The notes under the pieces: generated by a model
What the model was told of the DNA's origin: nothing
What the model saw: only the letters and a program-made list of their open reading frames with translations
Database searches by the model: none
Source: Mycoplasmopsis mustelae
GTDB taxonomy: Bacteria > Bacillota_I > Bacilli_A > Mycoplasmatales > Metamycoplasmataceae
NCBI RefSeq assembly: GCF_004365095.1
Contig: NZ_SOCN01000001.1
Span: forward strand, 124,001-188,000
Length of the DNA stretch: 64,000 nt
Reading direction: 5' to 3'
Position numbers and translations under genes: made by a program
Part shown: in pieces, positions 61,253 to 64,000 of the stretch
Layout of the letters: each line of letters opens with the position of its first letter
Position numbering within the stretch: the stretch's first letter is position 1

Positions 61253-62012
61253 TTTCTTTGCCTACTATTTCTGAAATTTGTTGTTGTACTTTTGAAGCAA
61301 TTGCTAAATGATCTTTTGTGATATTATGTTTAGCTTTATGTGGTGGTAAAAATGTAATCCTCATTGTAGTTCTGCCTTTGCGTTTTATTGAAAAGGCGTG
61401 TAAACTATTTTCAATCGCAACCGGAATAATATCCATATATGAATTTTGAACCACTTTGAAGGCGCCACCTTTAAACTCTCCAACTTCAGGTTTTTTGATA
61501 CGAGTCCCTTCAGGAAAAACTAACCCAAAACGCTTTTCAACCTTTACAAAATCCACAAAGTCCTTCAAGGTATTTAAACTATTACGCACATTTTTATTAT
61601 CTATAAAAAATGAATCTAAAAGTTGCATACAATTATAAATAGTTTTGCTTTTCTTTAAATCTGCTTTACCTACAAAGGTAGGAATTCTTGGTTTTTCCGA
61701 AAATTCCGGGTTGGTTTGTTCTAATGCAACAATTAAGGCAACTGCGTCTAAATATGATTTATGATTTGGTGTTAAAACTACCGAACCATTTATTGGTACA
61801 TTCTCTAAACCAACAACTTCTAAATCTATGTTATAGAGTTTAATAAGTTTTTGACATATTTTTAAAATGAATTTATATCTTTGCTCTTTTGAAACCGCAT
61901 CAGGTTGTTTGCGATATTTTCTCGATAAAGATCTTACTTTAAATCATCTATGAAGTCATGCAAATCCACTTAAGATAATTTTGAGATAAATTCTTATATT
62001 AATTTTTTTCAT
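61230..62012 (-). CDS. plsC: 1-acyl-sn-glycerol-3-phosphate acyltransferase, 260 aa
   Basis: Makes phosphatidic acid. HX4D motif in TPNHKSYLDAV and FPEGTR in VFPEGTRIKK are both present. ATG 62012 gives MKKINIRIYLKI, a membrane-associating N-terminus; several TGA-Trp. Overlaps acpS by 14 bp. Confidence 0.92.
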
Positions 62013-62331
62013 TCGACTCCTTTAAATTTATCACAAAAGCAATTAAATAATCACCCTCATGTGAAATTGAAATTTTAAAATTTTTAAAATTTCAGACGTT
62101 ATTTTTTTTGTAAATATTAATTTTAGCAAAACTAAAATGACGATTATCAGCTTTAAAGATCGCTTCTTTGATCGCTCAGCTTCTAGCTAAAAAAAGTGTT
62201 TGCAAATTTTTAGGTGTTTGTTGATAAGCCAAAAATTCCTGTGGAGATAAGATTCTTTTAATAAAACTTTCTTTTTTATTTTCAAAGCTCGAAATACGTG
62301 TTAAATCCACACCTATTTGCATTTTTTTCAT
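61999..62331 (-). CDS. acpS: Holo-acyl-carrier-protein synthase, 110 aa
   Basis: Attaches phosphopantetheine from CoA to acyl carrier protein. Mg-binding Asp in IGVDLTRISSF, the ARSWAIKEAIFKA helix with its Glu, and SISHEGDYLIAFV at the end. Normal size. Links to coaD in this window through CoA supply. Two TGA-Trp. Confidence 0.92.
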
Positions 62332-62404
62332 ATGTAAATTATAATATAATTTATCTTTTTAACACGATAAAATTGCTTCATTAGCTATTTCAAAATATTA
62401 AGAA

Positions 62405-62451
62405 AAATTAAACTAACTTTAATTTACACAAATTAAGTTAGTTTAATTTTT
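62405..62451 (-). terminator. pgmB/phosphorylase terminator
   Basis: Long A/T-rich inverted repeat around AAATTAAACTAACTT / AAGTTAGTTTAATTT with T-runs on both sides, directly after the pgmB stop at 62451. Confidence 0.75.
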
Positions 62452-63119
62452 TAAGCATTAAATTTTTCTAAAATATTATCTAAATTTAGTTCTGCAGTAG
62501 AATTTAAAATCAAATCTGCGCTTGAAAAATCTTCATTAGAATCATGAGTAATTGCAATTGCAAGCATCTTTGCAGACTTAATCGCTTGTAGCCCTGATGG
62601 TGCGTCCTCAATTGCAAAACATTCGTTTGTTTTTAAATCAATTCCTTCCGCTGCCTTTATAAAAATATCTGGTGCTGGTTTTCCGTTTTTAATGTCTGCA
62701 GGATTTACAATATAGTCAAAAAGATCAAATATTCCTAATTTTTTTAAAATTAAAGGTGCATTATAACTGCTTGAAGCAATCGCTAATTTTAACTCTTTCT
62801 TTTTTGCGGCGGTTAAAAATTCCATTATTGAAGGAAGTAATGAATCCTTGTTAATTTCAGTTGCTAAAAATGTTTGATACAACTCATTTTTAGCATCACA
62901 AAGTTGAATTAATTGTTCATTTGAAAGTTGTAAATTTGGTTTTTTTAATTTTAAAATTGCTTGCAGTGTTGCTAATCTTGGTAATCCACGTAATTTTTCG
63001 TTTTCTAAATAAGTATAATTAATACCTAATTCTTTTACTATTTGCTGTCAGGATTGGAAGTGTAAAACCGCGGTATCTGTAAGCACGCCGTCTAAATCGA
63101 AAATTATACCTTTAATCAT
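62451..63119 (-). CDS. pgmB: Beta-phosphoglucomutase, 222 aa
   Basis: HAD enzyme interconverting beta-glucose 1-phosphate and glucose 6-phosphate. Motif I IFDLDGVLTDTA (nucleophile Asp8, acid/base Asp10), the cap, ASSSYNAP, NGKPAPDIF and EDAPSGLQAIK. Overlaps the phosphorylase gene by 8 bp, so both act on the same disaccharide. Confidence 0.94.
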
Positions 63120-64000
63120 ATTGCACCTTAAATACTTGTGGATGTTTATTTACAGTTCGTCTTTGTCCTTGAATTCAAATAAATCCCTTGAATTTTGAAT
63201 CGATGGTGCGTATACTAAAATTATCACGATTTAAAATAACCTCAAATAATGCATTTTGATATTTAAAACGATAAGTCAGTTTATTTCATTGCTTTGGCAA
63301 AATTGGGTCTAAATGTAGTGCATTATTATGTCAATCTAAACCACCAAAACCAAAAACAATCATTTGATAAATTGCAGCCAATGAACCAGCATGAATTCCG
63401 GCATCTGAGGTATGCATTTTAGGACCTAAATCTATATTAATACCATATTTGAACATATCATATGCTTTATCCAACATTTTTAGGCGCGCAGCTTCAATGC
63501 AATATGTTGCGGGCGATAAAGATGAATCATGTGTTGTGATAGGTTCATAATAATTAAAATTTGCCTTACGAATTTCTTTAGAATATAAATGAGGCAGTAT
63601 GTTTAATAATAAAACAACATCAGCCTGTTTAACTAATTGACAAGATAATAATGCATTTCCTTCGGCAGTGTTAAATAACTTTTTTCCTGCATCAGCAAGC
63701 ATTTGAAATGGTAAGACATCACCTTTTTTAAGACCTAAAAATTGATCATTTTCTGCAATAATTAAGTCTTTATTTGGTAGTTGTTGTTTAAGATTCTCAG
63801 AAACCTCTTTAAGTTTTGAAACATTGATTTGATATGGAATTTTTGACTTAATAATTGCTCATCAATATGGTTTTTTCTTTTTTAAAAAGTTGATATATTT
63901 TAAAGCTAAATCAATATTATACTTAGCCATCATATTAATATATGCATTATTGTCAATGTTTCCTTTATATTCATTCGGTCCCATCACATTTAAAATTTGA
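63112..64000 (-). CDS. GH65 disaccharide phosphorylase (maltose/trehalose/kojibiose type), C-terminal part
   Basis: The 5' end is outside the window; 295 residues are visible. The catalytic-acid segment VMGPNEYKGNIDNNAY, then HDSSLSPATYCIEAA and HTSDAGIHAGSLAAIYQM, are GH65 hallmarks. It would split an alpha-glucose disaccharide with phosphate to beta-glucose 1-phosphate, used by PgmB. Which disaccharide cannot be told. TGA-Trp at 63331 and others; TAA 63112. Confidence 0.92.

Overview
The window comes from a mollicute (Mycoplasma sensu lato). The DNA is very AT-rich, and almost every large gene is readable only if TGA codes for tryptophan. There are many lipobox proteins, no wall-synthesis genes, a release factor of the RF1 type, and tightly packed, overlapping operons. 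Coordinates of long genes below assume translation table 4. The ascorbate-type PTS cluster with a phosphotriesterase-like lactonase and the nuclease-plus-ABC-transporter cluster suggest the hominis/synoviae/agalactiae side of the group, but I cannot name a species.

Left part (1-30 kb, all minus strand). An ABC importer operon (3.1-11.9 kb) runs: large binding lipoprotein, thermonuclease lipoprotein, ATPase with a roughly 450-residue insertion, two permeases, a small membrane protein and another lipoprotein. It probably degrades nucleic acid at the surface and imports the products. Next come secG-rnr-methyltransferase-metG-monooxygenase (12-17 kb), dut-ackA-coaD-engB-exported protein (17.2-20.9 kb), and rpoB-rpoC (21-29 kb).

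Middle part (29-51 kb). A thiamine-type uptake pair (p69-like permease and p37-like binding lipoprotein) has a TPP riboswitch in front of p37, but no ATPase gene lies between the two. Then come rpmF, tmcAL, a degenerate FtsA-like gene, holA, comEC-comEA, ychF and tRNA-Trp(CCA). A repeat-containing surface lipoprotein follows; its promoter carries 19 A residues between the -35 and -10 boxes, the layout of a phase-variable switch. After prmC-prfA and msrA, a plus-strand operon (43.7-51 kb) encodes a lactonase, UlaA-F, a HAD phosphatase and an unknown protein. It can carry an ascorbate-like sugar acid to pentose phosphate.

Right part (51-64 kb, minus strand). This holds rluD-like-gatCAB-yihY, acpS-plsC-scpA-scpB, and a GH65 phosphorylase with beta-phosphoglucomutase. 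Between scpB and the rluD-like gene lie two tandem copies of a three-gene cassette: a small soluble protein with a WYIRKLPN-type tail, then two related membrane proteins. In one copy the third gene is frameshifted at a run of eight A. I recognise no family for it; it is the best candidate here for an undescribed system.

No rRNA, CRISPR array, insertion sequence or phage was seen. No stretch over 300 bases lacks a gene.
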